Of a stretch of DNA of 43,901 bases, positions 16,128 through 23,847 are shown piece by piece. Position numbers and translations under genes: made by a program. The stretch comes from Gemmatimonadota bacterium (GTDB taxonomy: Bacteria > Gemmatimonadota > Gemmatimonadetes > Gemmatimonadales > GWC2-71-9), in assembly GCA_025361465.1 (NCBI GenBank), contig JANYAG010000048.1, positions 1 through 43,901 on the forward strand, given 5' to 3'. Under the pieces are notes generated by a model. The model was not told the origin of the DNA, did no database searches, and saw only the letters and a program-made list of their open reading frames with translations. Every line of letters starts with the position of its first letter. Positions within the stretch are counted from its first letter, which is position 1.

Positions 16128-18016
16128 GCTGCACCTCCCCGCGGCATCCGCTCGCGAATGGCATCCACAATGGATCCGGGACGCAACGGCTCGCCCGGGA
16201 CCCGGGTCCAGCAATCGACGTCCACGAGCGTGGTCGCGCGCAACAGCCAGCTCAGCTGCCCGCGGCGACGGTTCTCCTCCGTGATGAACGGGTCACCCAG
16301 TTCATCGCTGTAGTTGATCTCCACCGTGCAGACCTTCTTGAACTTCGCGAAGATCGCCTTCAGGCCCGGCTCAAGGGGCGAGAGGAAGCGCAGGTGCACC
16401 GATGAAACCCGCATCCCCTCGCGCTTCGCCCGATCCACCGCTTCCTCGATCGCGCCCTTGGTGCTCCCCCAGCCGACCAGCAGCAGGTCGCCCTGGTCGT
16501 CCCCGTACACCGGCGGTGGCGTCAGCATGTTCTGCAGCACGGCCAGCTTGCGGCTGCGCATCGCCGAGCTGTGCTGATGCACGCCCGAGCTGTAGGCCAC
16601 CTTGCTGCGGTTGTCGTGTGAGAGACCGGTGACGGTGTAGGCCCCGCCCGGCTGCCCAGGAATGATCCGCGGGGAAAGCCCGGTCTCCTCGTTCCAGTCG
16701 TAGGCGTGCTGTCCGGCGGCGACCGGCGGCAGGTCGAGCGGAGCCGCCTGCCAGCGGGCATCCAGCTTCGGCCGGGGAAACGGCGTCACACCGGTGGCGA
16801 GGTTGGCGTCGCTGAGCACCATCACCACGGTGCGGAATGCCTCGGCGATCCGGCGCGCGGTGATCATGACATGGAAGCACTCTTCGATCGTGGCAGGCGC
16901 CAGGACCACGTGCGGGGAGTCGCCGGGACTGGCGTACATCGCCGCGAGCAGGTCCGACTGCTCCACCTTGGTCGGCAGCCCCGTGCTGGGACCGCCGCGC
17001 TGCACATCGATGAGCACCAGCGGCATCTCGGTCATCACGGCCAGGCCGAGGAACTCCGTCTTGAGCGCAAGCCCCGGCCCCGACGTCACGGTGAGCGCCA
17101 CCTTGCCGGCGTAGGATGCGCCGATCGCCACGCCCACGGCGGCGATCTCATCCTCCGCCTGGTGCACCACGCCGCCGAAGCGTTCGAACACTTCGCTCAG
17201 GTAGTGCGACACCGAGGTCGCCGGGGTGATCGGATACATCGCGCAGAGCTCCATCCCGGCGGCGACCGCCCCGAGACCCAGCGCCTCGTTGCCGTTCATC
17301 ACGATCAGTGGCTCGGTGACCGGTGCTGGCGGCACCTCGATGCGGAAGTCGATGTGCGCTTCAGCCCAGGCGTAACCGAGCATGAGCAGGGCGACGTTCT
17401 GTTCGTAGACCTGTTCACTCTTCTTGCGGAAGGTCTCGGCGATCTGCTCCTTGATGCGCGCCATGTCGCTGGTGTAAATGCACGCCAGCATTCCGAGCGC
17501 GAACATGTTCTTCCCCTTGCGGGGATTGTCGACGAGGGTGAGGCACTCCACCTCCATCGGCACCGGGATGATGCGGTAGTGCTGGCCCGAGAGCTCGGCC
17601 ATCCCGGCTTCCCAGGCGGCGCGAATGTCCGCGTCCTCGTCGCTGGCCCACTTGTCCTCGACCAGCAGCACGGCGTCAGGCGCCAATGCCTCCAACCGAT
17701 GCCGGGCCAGCAAGACCTGCTCGTTGAAGGCGACGACGAGGTTGGTCGAATCGCCCCAATTGGTCACCGGTCGTTCGCCGATGCGAATCCGGAAGCCGCT
17801 GGCGCCTTCGGGAATCCGCGGCGGCGGCTGGATCTCGGCCGGAATGATCTCAACGGTCCAGACGCCGTTACCCATCTTGGCGCAGACCGCGCCGAAGATC
17901 TGGCCGCACTTCTGGGCGCCTTCCCCGGAGTCGGAGACGATCTCGAGGGTGTGCTCGGGCAGTCGCCGGACGCGCGGCTTGGTCGGGACAATGGTGGCGG
18001 ACGTGGTGGCAGTCAC
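16124..18016 (-). CDS. korA: 2-oxoglutarate:ferredoxin oxidoreductase alpha subunit (gamma-alpha fusion)
   Basis: A 630-aa subunit in which the gamma domain (about 15-215, beginning with the SDSGEGAQKCGQIFG block) is fused to the pyrimidine-binding alpha domain (about 240-630). The latter carries NGNEALGLGAVAAGMELCAMYPITPAT and AEDEIAAVGVAIGASYAGK. The start is taken as GTG at 18016, with GAGGATG upstream and 13 nt after the antitoxin-like gene. The open frame continues upstream to 18148, but that stretch overlaps the antitoxin gene and has no Kor character. This 2-subunit enzyme feeds reduced ferredoxin to the Rnf complex encoded downstream. Confidence 0.93.
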   Translation of the reverse strand: MTATTSATIVPTKPRVRRLPEHTLEIVSDSGEGAQKCGQIFGAVCAKMGNGVWTVEIIPAEIQPPPRIPEGASGFRIRIGERPVTNWGDSTNLVVAFNEQVLLARHRLEALAPDAVLLVEDKWASDEDADIRAAWEAGMAELSGQHYRIIPVPMEVECLTLVDNPRKGKNMFALGMLACIYTSDMARIKEQIAETFRKKSEQVYEQNVALLMLGYAWAEAHIDFRIEVPPAPVTEPLIVMNGNEALGLGAVAAGMELCAMYPITPATSVSHYLSEVFERFGGVVHQAEDEIAAVGVAIGASYAGKVALTVTSGPGLALKTEFLGLAVMTEMPLVLIDVQRGGPSTGLPTKVEQSDLLAAMYASPGDSPHVVLAPATIEECFHVMITARRIAEAFRTVVMVLSDANLATGVTPFPRPKLDARWQAAPLDLPPVAAGQHAYDWNEETGLSPRIIPGQPGGAYTVTGLSHDNRSKVAYSSGVHQHSSAMRSRKLAVLQNMLTPPPVYGDDQGDLLLVGWGSTKGAIEEAVDRAKREGMRVSSVHLRFLSPLEPGLKAIFAKFKKVCTVEINYSDELGDPFITEENRRRGQLSWLLRATTLVDVDCWTRVPGEPLRPGSIVDAIRERMPRGGAA

Positions 18017-18029
18017 GGGGTGAGCATCC

Positions 18030-18332
18030 TCACTCGAGGAGGCGCGAGCTGGATGGCTCGGCCAGGCTCTTCGGGGGTTCGACAACGGGAACGATGGAGG
18101 GCACAGGCTGTTCGGTCGCCTGCATCTCGCGCAGATGCGCCAGTTCACTCAGGAGGTCCTCGTAGACCGCCGGATCAAGCAGCACCGCAGCACTGCGACC
18201 ATGCTGAGTGAGGATCACCGTGCACTTGGTGCTGCGGATCTGTTCGAGGAAAGCTGAGGCGTTCGCCCGGAATTCAGTGACCGGGCGGACATCCTGCGCG
18301 GGGCGGAGGCGGGACATGTTACGGTGCGTCAT
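18030..18332 (-). CDS. Orphan Phd/YefM-family antitoxin-like DNA-binding protein
   Basis: A 100-aa protein whose first 70 residues match the Phd/YefM fold: a short basic start, DVRPVTEFRANASAFLEQI, then VILTQHGRSAAVLLDPAVYEDLL. The last 30 residues are Pro/Ser/Glu-rich and would be disordered. In toxin-antitoxin pairs this C-terminal part neutralises a Doc or YoeB/RelE toxin, but no toxin gene is adjacent; korA follows 13 nt later. It is the first gene of the kor-rnf run. A GTAC-containing inverted repeat overlaps the predicted transcription start just upstream, so autoregulation of the whole operon is plausible but unproven. Confidence 0.8.
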   Translation of the reverse strand: MTHRNMSRLRPAQDVRPVTEFRANASAFLEQIRSTKCTVILTQHGRSAAVLLDPAVYEDLLSELAHLREMQATEQPVPSIVPVVEPPKSLAEPSSSRLLE

Positions 18333-18347
18333 GACGTACGCTCACGA

Positions 18348-18377
18348 GTACACGTAAACGGACAGTGTACGATCCTA
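18348..18377 (-). promoter_or_regulatory. Candidate operator and -10 element of the kor-rnf operon
   Basis: A perfect inverted repeat GTACAC-N11-GTGTAC (18348-18370) lies 15 nt upstream of the antitoxin-like ATG. On the minus strand it directly follows a TAGGAT -10-like hexamer (18372-18377), which would place transcription start inside the dyad. A further GTAC half-site is at 18336-18339. No convincing -35 is seen. Phd-type proteins bind such dyads in their own promoters, so this is the natural candidate target. Confidence 0.35.
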
Positions 18378-18515
18378 TCCCGCCAAATGTGAAGAAAAGA
18401 TGAAGTGATTATGAAGGAGTTTTCAGGCATCCGGGGGCAGGAAAATCGGGGTCTTTTGGGGTCGCCGGCGGCCGAAATCAGGGCGTCCGTCCCCAAGTCA
18501 AGAACCCTGCCGGAA

Positions 18516-18545
18516 TTGACCGTCGGGACACGCGGCGGATAGGTT
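18516..18545 (+). promoter_or_regulatory. Putative tig promoter, probably giving a leaderless transcript
   Basis: TTGACC (18516-18521), five of six consensus bases, is followed after 18 nt by TAGGTT (18540-18545). The expected transcription start, 7-9 nt further, coincides with the second in-frame ATG at 18554. No Shine-Dalgarno site precedes either ATG. Confidence 0.5.
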
Positions 18546-18547
18546 TC

Positions 18548-19810
18548 ATGGCTATGACTGAAATTACCTACGAGACCACCGCCGAGGACGTTGCCTCCCG
18601 CTCCCTCCACGTGTCGGTGCCGGTGGAGAGCCTGGCAGCCGCGGAGCGCAAAGCGGTGCGGCAGTATGCCCGCCAGGCCCGCCTTCCCGGCTTCCGGAAG
18701 GGCCATGCCCCCGAGGCAGTGGTGCGCCGTCGCTTCGAATCGGAAATTCGCCAGTGGATCCTCGAGGAATCGCTGCGTGAGAGCTGGCAGAAGATCCTCG
18801 ACGAGTCCGGCCTCAAGCCGGTGGCCGAGCCGCAGATCCGCAACGTGGCCTTCGAGGCCGGCCAGCCGCTGACCTTCGACCTGATGATCCAGGTCCGGCC
18901 GCAGATCACCCTGAGCACCACCGGCGGCTTCACCGTCGAGCGGACCGTGCCCCGGGTGACCGAGGAGATGGTCCGCGAGCAGCTCGAGCACGTCAGGGAG
19001 CAGCGGGCCACCTGGAACCCGCTCGACGGCGTGCAGCCCAAGCCCGGCCACCTCGTCTCCGTAACCGTGGAGACACTCGAAGAGGGGAAGGAACCGGCCG
19101 CCGGAAAACCGCACTCACTGGTACTCGGCCAGGGATCGGCGATCCCGGAGCTGGAGGACCGGATCATGGCGCTGCGCCCCGGCGAAACCGTCGACGCCGA
19201 CGTCCGCTTCCCTGACGACCACGCCGAGGAGAGCCGCCGCGGGACGTCCCGCAAGGTGCGGATCACCCTGCATGAGGTGAAGGAGCAAGCCCTGCCCCTC
19301 CTCGATGACGCCCTGGCACGGGAGGTTGGCGAATTCGACTCGGTGGCGGCCCTCGAGGCTGCGGTCCGGACCGACCTGGCCGCCGAAGCCAACCGGACGG
19401 CGGAACAGGGGATGCGGGAACAGCTGATCAAGCAGCTGGCAGAGGCCAACAATGTCCCCGCCCCACAATCGCTGGTCCATCGGCTGGTCCACGCCTATGC
19501 CGAAGCCTACCGGATCGAGGAAGCTCAGTTTGAAACGTTCGCCACCTCGTTCCAGACGATAGCGGAATCTCAAGTTCGTCGGGAACTGGTGCTCGAAGCC
19601 GTTTCCACGGCCCAGAACCTGCAAGCAACAGAGTCGGATCTCGACGCCCGGATCGCCGAAATGGCGGCTGCCCGGGGGACCGAACCGGGGAAGCTCTATG
19701 CCTCGCTGGAGCAGGCCAAGCGGCTGGGCGAGCTGGAGCGTGCGTTGACCGAGGAAAAGACCTTCACCTGGCTCCTGAGCCAGTCCACCGTGCATGAGGT
19801 CACTGCGTGA
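18548..19810 (+). CDS. tig: Trigger factor, ribosome-associated chaperone
   Basis: A 420-aa (or 418-aa) folding factor that binds nascent chains at the ribosome exit. The N-terminal ribosome-binding domain has the signature GFRKGHAPEAVVRRRF near residue 50. A short PPIase-like domain (about 155-245) is divergent and may lack isomerase activity. The long helical C-terminal substrate-binding arms follow. The first ATG at 18548 is listed. The second at 18554 sits exactly where a leaderless mRNA from the promoter at 18516-18545 would begin and may be the true start. The stop overlaps the clpP GTG. The tig-clpP-clpX order is common in bacteria. Confidence 0.93.
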   Translation: MAMTEITYETTAEDVASRSLHVSVPVESLAAAERKAVRQYARQARLPGFRKGHAPEAVVRRRFESEIRQWILEESLRESWQKILDESGLKPVAEPQIRNVAFEAGQPLTFDLMIQVRPQITLSTTGGFTVERTVPRVTEEMVREQLEHVREQRATWNPLDGVQPKPGHLVSVTVETLEEGKEPAAGKPHSLVLGQGSAIPELEDRIMALRPGETVDADVRFPDDHAEESRRGTSRKVRITLHEVKEQALPLLDDALAREVGEFDSVAALEAAVRTDLAAEANRTAEQGMREQLIKQLAEANNVPAPQSLVHRLVHAYAEAYRIEEAQFETFATSFQTIAESQVRRELVLEAVSTAQNLQATESDLDARIAEMAAARGTEPGKLYASLEQAKRLGELERALTEEKTFTWLLSQSTVHEVTA

Positions 19811-20421
19811 CGTTCGCATCGATCTACCCGCCGACCATCATCGAGCGCTCGTCGCGCGGTGAGCGGCAGTACGACATCTTCTCGCGGTTGCTGATGGACC
19901 GGATCGTCTTTCTGGGCGCCGGCATCAACGACGACGTGGCGAACATCATCATCGCGCAGCTGCTCTTTCTCGAGGCCGACAATCCCGAGAAGGACATCTA
20001 CCTCTACCTGAATTCTCCCGGCGGACAGGTGTCCAGCGGCATGGCGATCTACGACACCATGCAGCACCTGCGGGCGCCGATCAACACCATCTGCATGGGG
20101 ATGGCCGCCTCGATGGGGTCGTTCCTGCTGGCCGCGGGGACCAAAGGGAAGCGCGCCGCGCTGCCGCACTCCCGCATCATGATGCACCAGCCGTCCGGCG
20201 GGGCTCAGGGGTCCGCCGCCGACATCGAGATCCAGGCGAAGGAGATCCTCTACCTTCGCGGCCGGATGAACGAGCTGTACGCGAAGCACACCGGACAACC
20301 GGTGGAACGGATCGAGCGCGACATGGAACGGGACCGCTTCATGAGTGCCGAGGAGGCGAAGGAATACGGGCTGGTGGACACCGTCTTCGCACCGCGGAAG
20401 GGCCTGGACTCACCAGGCTGA
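19807..20421 (+). CDS. clpP: ATP-dependent Clp protease proteolytic subunit
   Basis: A 204-aa serine protease subunit that forms the double-heptamer chamber used with ClpX. The catalytic triad is Ser102 in MGMAASMGSF, His127 in RIMMHQP and Asp176 in ERDRF, with spacings equal to those of the Bacillus enzyme. LNSPGG and SGMAIYDTM are also present. It starts with GTG at 19807, overlapping the tig stop as GTGA. The short N-terminal propeptide-like segment is usual. Together with ClpX it degrades tagged and regulatory proteins. Confidence 0.97.
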   Translation: MTFASIYPPTIIERSSRGERQYDIFSRLLMDRIVFLGAGINDDVANIIIAQLLFLEADNPEKDIYLYLNSPGGQVSSGMAIYDTMQHLRAPINTICMGMAASMGSFLLAAGTKGKRAALPHSRIMMHQPSGGAQGSAADIEIQAKEILYLRGRMNELYAKHTGQPVERIERDMERDRFMSAEEAKEYGLVDTVFAPRKGLDSPG

Positions 20422-20495
20422 TGCTTGACCAGTCCGGCCCCGGGGCACAGGTTCCCTGAACCTACCCGGCCGGACTCCAGCAGCGGGAATCGGCA

Positions 20496-21746
20496 ATGTC
20501 GAACGACAAGCACCTGCGTTGCAGCTTTTGCGGCAAGAGCAAGGACTCGGTCCGGAAGTTCATCTCCGGCCCGTCGGTCTACATCTGCAACGAGTGCATC
20601 ACGCTCTGCAACGAGATTCTCGCCGAGGACGAAGAGCGCGAGACGACCGAGGCACAGCGCCCCGTCCCCGCGCCGCAGGAAATCAAGGACACCCTCGACC
20701 AGTATGTGGTCGGCCAGGAGCGCGCCAAGCGCGCCCTCGCCGTGGCGGTCTACAATCACTACAAGCGCATCAACGCCGGCCCGCGCGACAGCTCCGAAGT
20801 GGAGCTCGAGAAGTCGAACATCCTGCTCCTGGGACCGACCGGCACCGGCAAGACGCTGCTGGCCCAGACGCTCGCCCGGATCCTCGACGTGCCGTTCACG
20901 ATTGCCGACGCCACCACGCTCACCGAAGCGGGATATGTCGGCGAGGATGTCGAGAACATCCTGGTGCGGCTGCTGCAGGCCGGCGACTTCAACGTGTCGG
21001 AGTGCGAGCGCGGCATCGTCTACATCGACGAGATCGACAAGATCGCCCGCAAGTCGGAAAACCCGAGCATCACGCGCGACGTCTCCGGTGAAGGGGTGCA
21101 GCAGGCGCTGCTGAAGATCCTCGAGGGCACCATCGCCTCGGTGCCGCCGCAGGGCGGCCGCAAGCACCCGCAGCAGGAATACATCCAGATCAACACCCGC
21201 GACATCCTCTTCATCTGCGGCGGGGCGTTCGACGGCCTCGAGAAGATCGTGGAGTCGCGGCTGGGCCGGCAGCGGATCGGCTTCGCCAGCGAGCTCTCCA
21301 CCGAAGGCGCGGTGGCCTATGACGAGAAGCACCCCTACGCGCTGGCCGAGCCGGACGACCTCCTGCGGTTCGGCCTGATCCCCGAGCTGGTCGGGCGCCT
21401 GCCGGTGATGGTGCCGCTCGAGACGCTCGACGAGGACGCCCTGGTACGCATCCTGGTCGAGCCGCGCAACGCGCTCACCAAGCAGTACCAGCGCCTCTTT
21501 GCCCTCGAGGACGTCGGGCTCACCTTCAATCCGGAAGCGCTCCGCGCCATCGCCCGCAAGGCGATCACCCGCCAGACCGGGGCGCGCGGACTGCGAGCCA
21601 TCCTCGAGAGCATGATGACCGACATCATGTTCGACCTGCCGTCGCGTCACGACGTGCGCGAGGTCATCATCACGCCTGAAGCCGTCACCCAGGGAGTCTC
21701 ACCGATGATCGTGACCGAACGGGCGCGACAGAAGAAGGAAGCCTGA
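20496..21746 (+). CDS. clpX: Clp protease ATP-binding subunit ClpX
   Basis: A 416-aa AAA+ unfoldase of standard length. The N-terminal zinc-binding domain has Cys9, Cys12, Cys31 and Cys34. Walker A is GPTGTGKT (113-120), pore loop 1 is GYVG, and Walker B is YIDEIDKIA. Sensor and small-domain motifs such as RQTGARGLRAILE are intact. It begins 74 nt after clpP with a weak GGGA site and delivers substrates to ClpP. Its stop lies within the apparent start region of engB. Confidence 0.97.
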   Translation: MSNDKHLRCSFCGKSKDSVRKFISGPSVYICNECITLCNEILAEDEERETTEAQRPVPAPQEIKDTLDQYVVGQERAKRALAVAVYNHYKRINAGPRDSSEVELEKSNILLLGPTGTGKTLLAQTLARILDVPFTIADATTLTEAGYVGEDVENILVRLLQAGDFNVSECERGIVYIDEIDKIARKSENPSITRDVSGEGVQQALLKILEGTIASVPPQGGRKHPQQEYIQINTRDILFICGGAFDGLEKIVESRLGRQRIGFASELSTEGAVAYDEKHPYALAEPDDLLRFGLIPELVGRLPVMVPLETLDEDALVRILVEPRNALTKQYQRLFALEDVGLTFNPEALRAIARKAITRQTGARGLRAILESMMTDIMFDLPSRHDVREVIITPEAVTQGVSPMIVTERARQKKEA

Positions 21747-22363
21747 TCGTCACTCCCGAGGCTGCAGCGGCATCACCGCTCGCCACCGTCCCGATCGAAC
21801 TGGTCGGGAGCTTTCCTGACGTCCTGCGCGCCCTCGAGCCCGCCGCCCCGGAGTTCGCCTTCGTGGGACGGTCCAACGTGGGCAAGTCCTCGCTCCTCAA
21901 CGCCCTGGTCGGGCGCCCGCTGGCGCGCGTCAGCGCCACCCCGGGCAAGACGCAGCTGATGAATGCCTATCGGCTGCCGACCTTCTGGTTGCTCGACCTG
22001 CCGGGCTATGGCTTCGCCAAGGCCGACCGCAGCAGCCGTGCCGCGTACCGCGTGATGCTCGAGAAACTGCTGCGCGAGCGCGAGTCGCTCAGCGGCGTGG
22101 TCTGGCTGCTCGACATCCGGCACCCGCCCTCGGCCGACGACGCGGAGTTCCAGGGATTCCTGACCCAGGCCGGCCGCTCGGTGCTGGTGGTGCTGACCAA
22201 GGCCGACAAGCTCCCCTACGCCCAGCGGGGCAAGGCCGCCGCCGAGCGGGCCCGGGAGCTTGGCGTCGACCTCGAACAGATCCAGATTGTCAGCACCCGC
22301 GACAAGCTCGGCATCAACGAGCTGGCCGAATCCCTGCTCTCCGCGGCCGGAGGGATGACATGA
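21743..22363 (+). CDS. engB: Ribosome biogenesis GTPase EngB/YsxC with a non-ATG start
   Basis: A small GTPase needed for large ribosomal subunit assembly. G1 is GRSNVGKSS, G3 is LDLPGYG and G4 is TKADK; the total of about 206 aa is normal. The first conventional start in frame, GTG at 21863, lies inside the G1 strand (FVGRSNVGKS) and would delete the essential first beta strand, so translation must begin earlier. The best candidate is CTG at 21743, overlapping the clpX stop as CTGA with GAAGGAAG just upstream. ATC at 21746 is the alternative. No ATG, GTG or TTG exists in this frame between the clpX end and 21863. The exact start is uncertain; the gene itself is not. Confidence 0.88.
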   Translation: MIVTPEAAAASPLATVPIELVGSFPDVLRALEPAAPEFAFVGRSNVGKSSLLNALVGRPLARVSATPGKTQLMNAYRLPTFWLLDLPGYGFAKADRSSRAAYRVMLEKLLRERESLSGVVWLLDIRHPPSADDAEFQGFLTQAGRSVLVVLTKADKLPYAQRGKAAAERARELGVDLEQIQIVSTRDKLGINELAESLLSAAGGMT

Positions 22364-22989
22364 CGCATCGGCTCGCCCTGCTGGCGCTCGCGCTCCTCGC
22401 CATCATGGCCGGACCGACCGTGGCCCAGCAGCGCGACACGGTGGCCGCCGATGGTTTGCCGCTCGATCGCGGCCGCCTCCGCCAGGACGACCTCGCCCTG
22501 TCGTGGAGCCGGGGCACCCTGGCGATCCGCTTCGTGCCGCTGGATGAACGAGTGGTGCGGCTCCTCGCCCCCGACGCGGCCCAGTCGCTCCACGCCCTGC
22601 GGCAGTCCGAAGCCGCGCGGATCGATTCGGTGGCCGCCCTGCGAGGCCTGCGCGCCCCGGGCATCGCCCTGGTGACCTTCCACGCCCTCGCGCCGGGAAC
22701 ACGCTTCGACCCGCAGTTGTTGACTATCTCAGTGCGCGGCCAGTTGTGGCGGTCCATTGGGGTGGTACCGCTCTCCGCGGCGTTCGGGAACGACCAACTC
22801 GACGTCCGCTCGGCCGCCATCGGGCTGGTGCTCTTCGATCATGAACTGCCGGTGCGGGAGTCCTTTGTCGCCAGCTACGCCGAGGCGAACAGCACCGACT
22901 GGGGGCAGCGCTTGGCGCGCCTCGACACCGAACGCTCACGCATCCTGGCCTCAACCCGCCCCGCCGTCGACAGCATAAAGCAGGACTGA
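22360..22989 (+). CDS. Secreted protein of unknown function
   Basis: A 209-aa protein with a clear signal peptide (about residues 1-22, ending VAQQ). The mature part is mixed alpha/beta with no cysteines or recognised motif. SWSRGTLAIRFVPLDERVVRLLAPDAAQSLHAL and DPQLLTISVRGQLWR-like stretches suggest a small extracytoplasmic beta-rich domain. The ATG overlaps the engB stop (ATGA), and the acyltransferase gene follows 2 nt after its stop, so the three are probably co-translated. No function can be assigned. Confidence 0.75.
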   Translation: MTHRLALLALALLAIMAGPTVAQQRDTVAADGLPLDRGRLRQDDLALSWSRGTLAIRFVPLDERVVRLLAPDAAQSLHALRQSEAARIDSVAALRGLRAPGIALVTFHALAPGTRFDPQLLTISVRGQLWRSIGVVPLSAAFGNDQLDVRSAAIGLVLFDHELPVRESFVASYAEANSTDWGQRLARLDTERSRILASTRPAVDSIKQD

Positions 22990-22991
22990 CC

Positions 22992-23834
22992 ATGCCGTTC
23001 TATCCGCTTCGCCAACTCGACCTCCCGGCCGGGGCGCGCCAGCTTCGTGACAGCTGGCTGGCTGATCTCGCCGCCCGCCTCGCCGCGCCGGGCGCCGACT
23101 GGAATGTCCTCACCCGCGAGACGCTGTTCGAGCTGGCCTATCCCGGCCAGGGGCTCTGGGTGGAACGCCACCAGGACGCTTCGCTCCCGATGGCGAGCCG
23201 ACTCGCGCTGGACGCCCTCGATCCGCGCCACATCACGCTCGAACCCGAGTACTACCACGAAGTCGACGTGGCGCGTTTCGCCCGCGTCAAGCCGCTGCTC
23301 TGGCTCTGGTACTCGTTCGACCGGCTGCCGATCGGCGGGCAGAACGTCGACCTGGGGGTGGAGTTCCGGCGGGTGCTGGCGCCGCACATTCTCGGGCGCG
23401 TGGGCAAGAATTTCAAGTGCTTCCAGCACGTCGAATTTTCCTACGGCTACCAGCTCGAAGCCGGCGATGACGTCGTGGTGCACCGCCATGTGCTCCTCGA
23501 CGATCGCGGCGGGATCACGCTCGGGGACCGGGTGTCCATCTCGGACTACGCCAACATCTACTCGCACACCCACAGCATCGTCGAGCAGAAGGACGTGACC
23601 CTGCTCCCCACCGTGCTCGAGGACGACGTGCGCGTCACCTATCACGCCACCGTGCTGGCGGGCGTACGGGTGGGACGCAACAGTATGGTGGGCGCCAGTG
23701 CCCTCGCGACCAAGGACGTGCGGCCCTACCACGTCCATGTCGGGATCCCGGCGAGGTCGGTCCGGGTCAAGCCGAATGCACCGCCCGACGCCACCAGCAC
23801 CTACCGCGTGCCGGACCACCGCGCGAGCGACTGA
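22992..23834 (+). CDS. Left-handed beta-helix (hexapeptide-repeat) acyltransferase
   Basis: A 280-aa protein whose residues from about 130 to 265 contain hexapeptide turns of the [LIV]-G-x4 type: ITLGDRVSISDYANIYSHTHSI, VLEDDVRVTYHATVLAGVRVGRNSMVGASALATKDV and VGIPAR. The SHTHSI histidine region and the closing GIPAR are typical of the maltose/galactoside O-acetyltransferase group. The N-terminal 125 residues are an unrecognised helical extension. Likely role: acetyl- or other acyl-CoA-dependent modification of a sugar or small molecule; the substrate is unknown. It converges on ctaA with 13 nt between stops. Confidence 0.8.
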   Translation: MPFYPLRQLDLPAGARQLRDSWLADLAARLAAPGADWNVLTRETLFELAYPGQGLWVERHQDASLPMASRLALDALDPRHITLEPEYYHEVDVARFARVKPLLWLWYSFDRLPIGGQNVDLGVEFRRVLAPHILGRVGKNFKCFQHVEFSYGYQLEAGDDVVVHRHVLLDDRGGITLGDRVSISDYANIYSHTHSIVEQKDVTLLPTVLEDDVRVTYHATVLAGVRVGRNSMVGASALATKDVRPYHVHVGIPARSVRVKPNAPPDATSTYRVPDHRASD

Positions 23835-23847
23835 CGGTCCGTCTCGG

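Noticed and set aside
18017..18148. An upstream extension of korA to an ATG at 18148
   Set aside because: The extra 44 residues overlap the antitoxin-like gene, are Cys/Arg/Pro-rich and do not resemble the Kor gamma domain.
18412..18543. A 43-codon plus-strand frame upstream of tig, starting MKEFSGIRGQ
   Set aside because: It has no ribosome site, runs through the tig promoter and shows no recognisable features.
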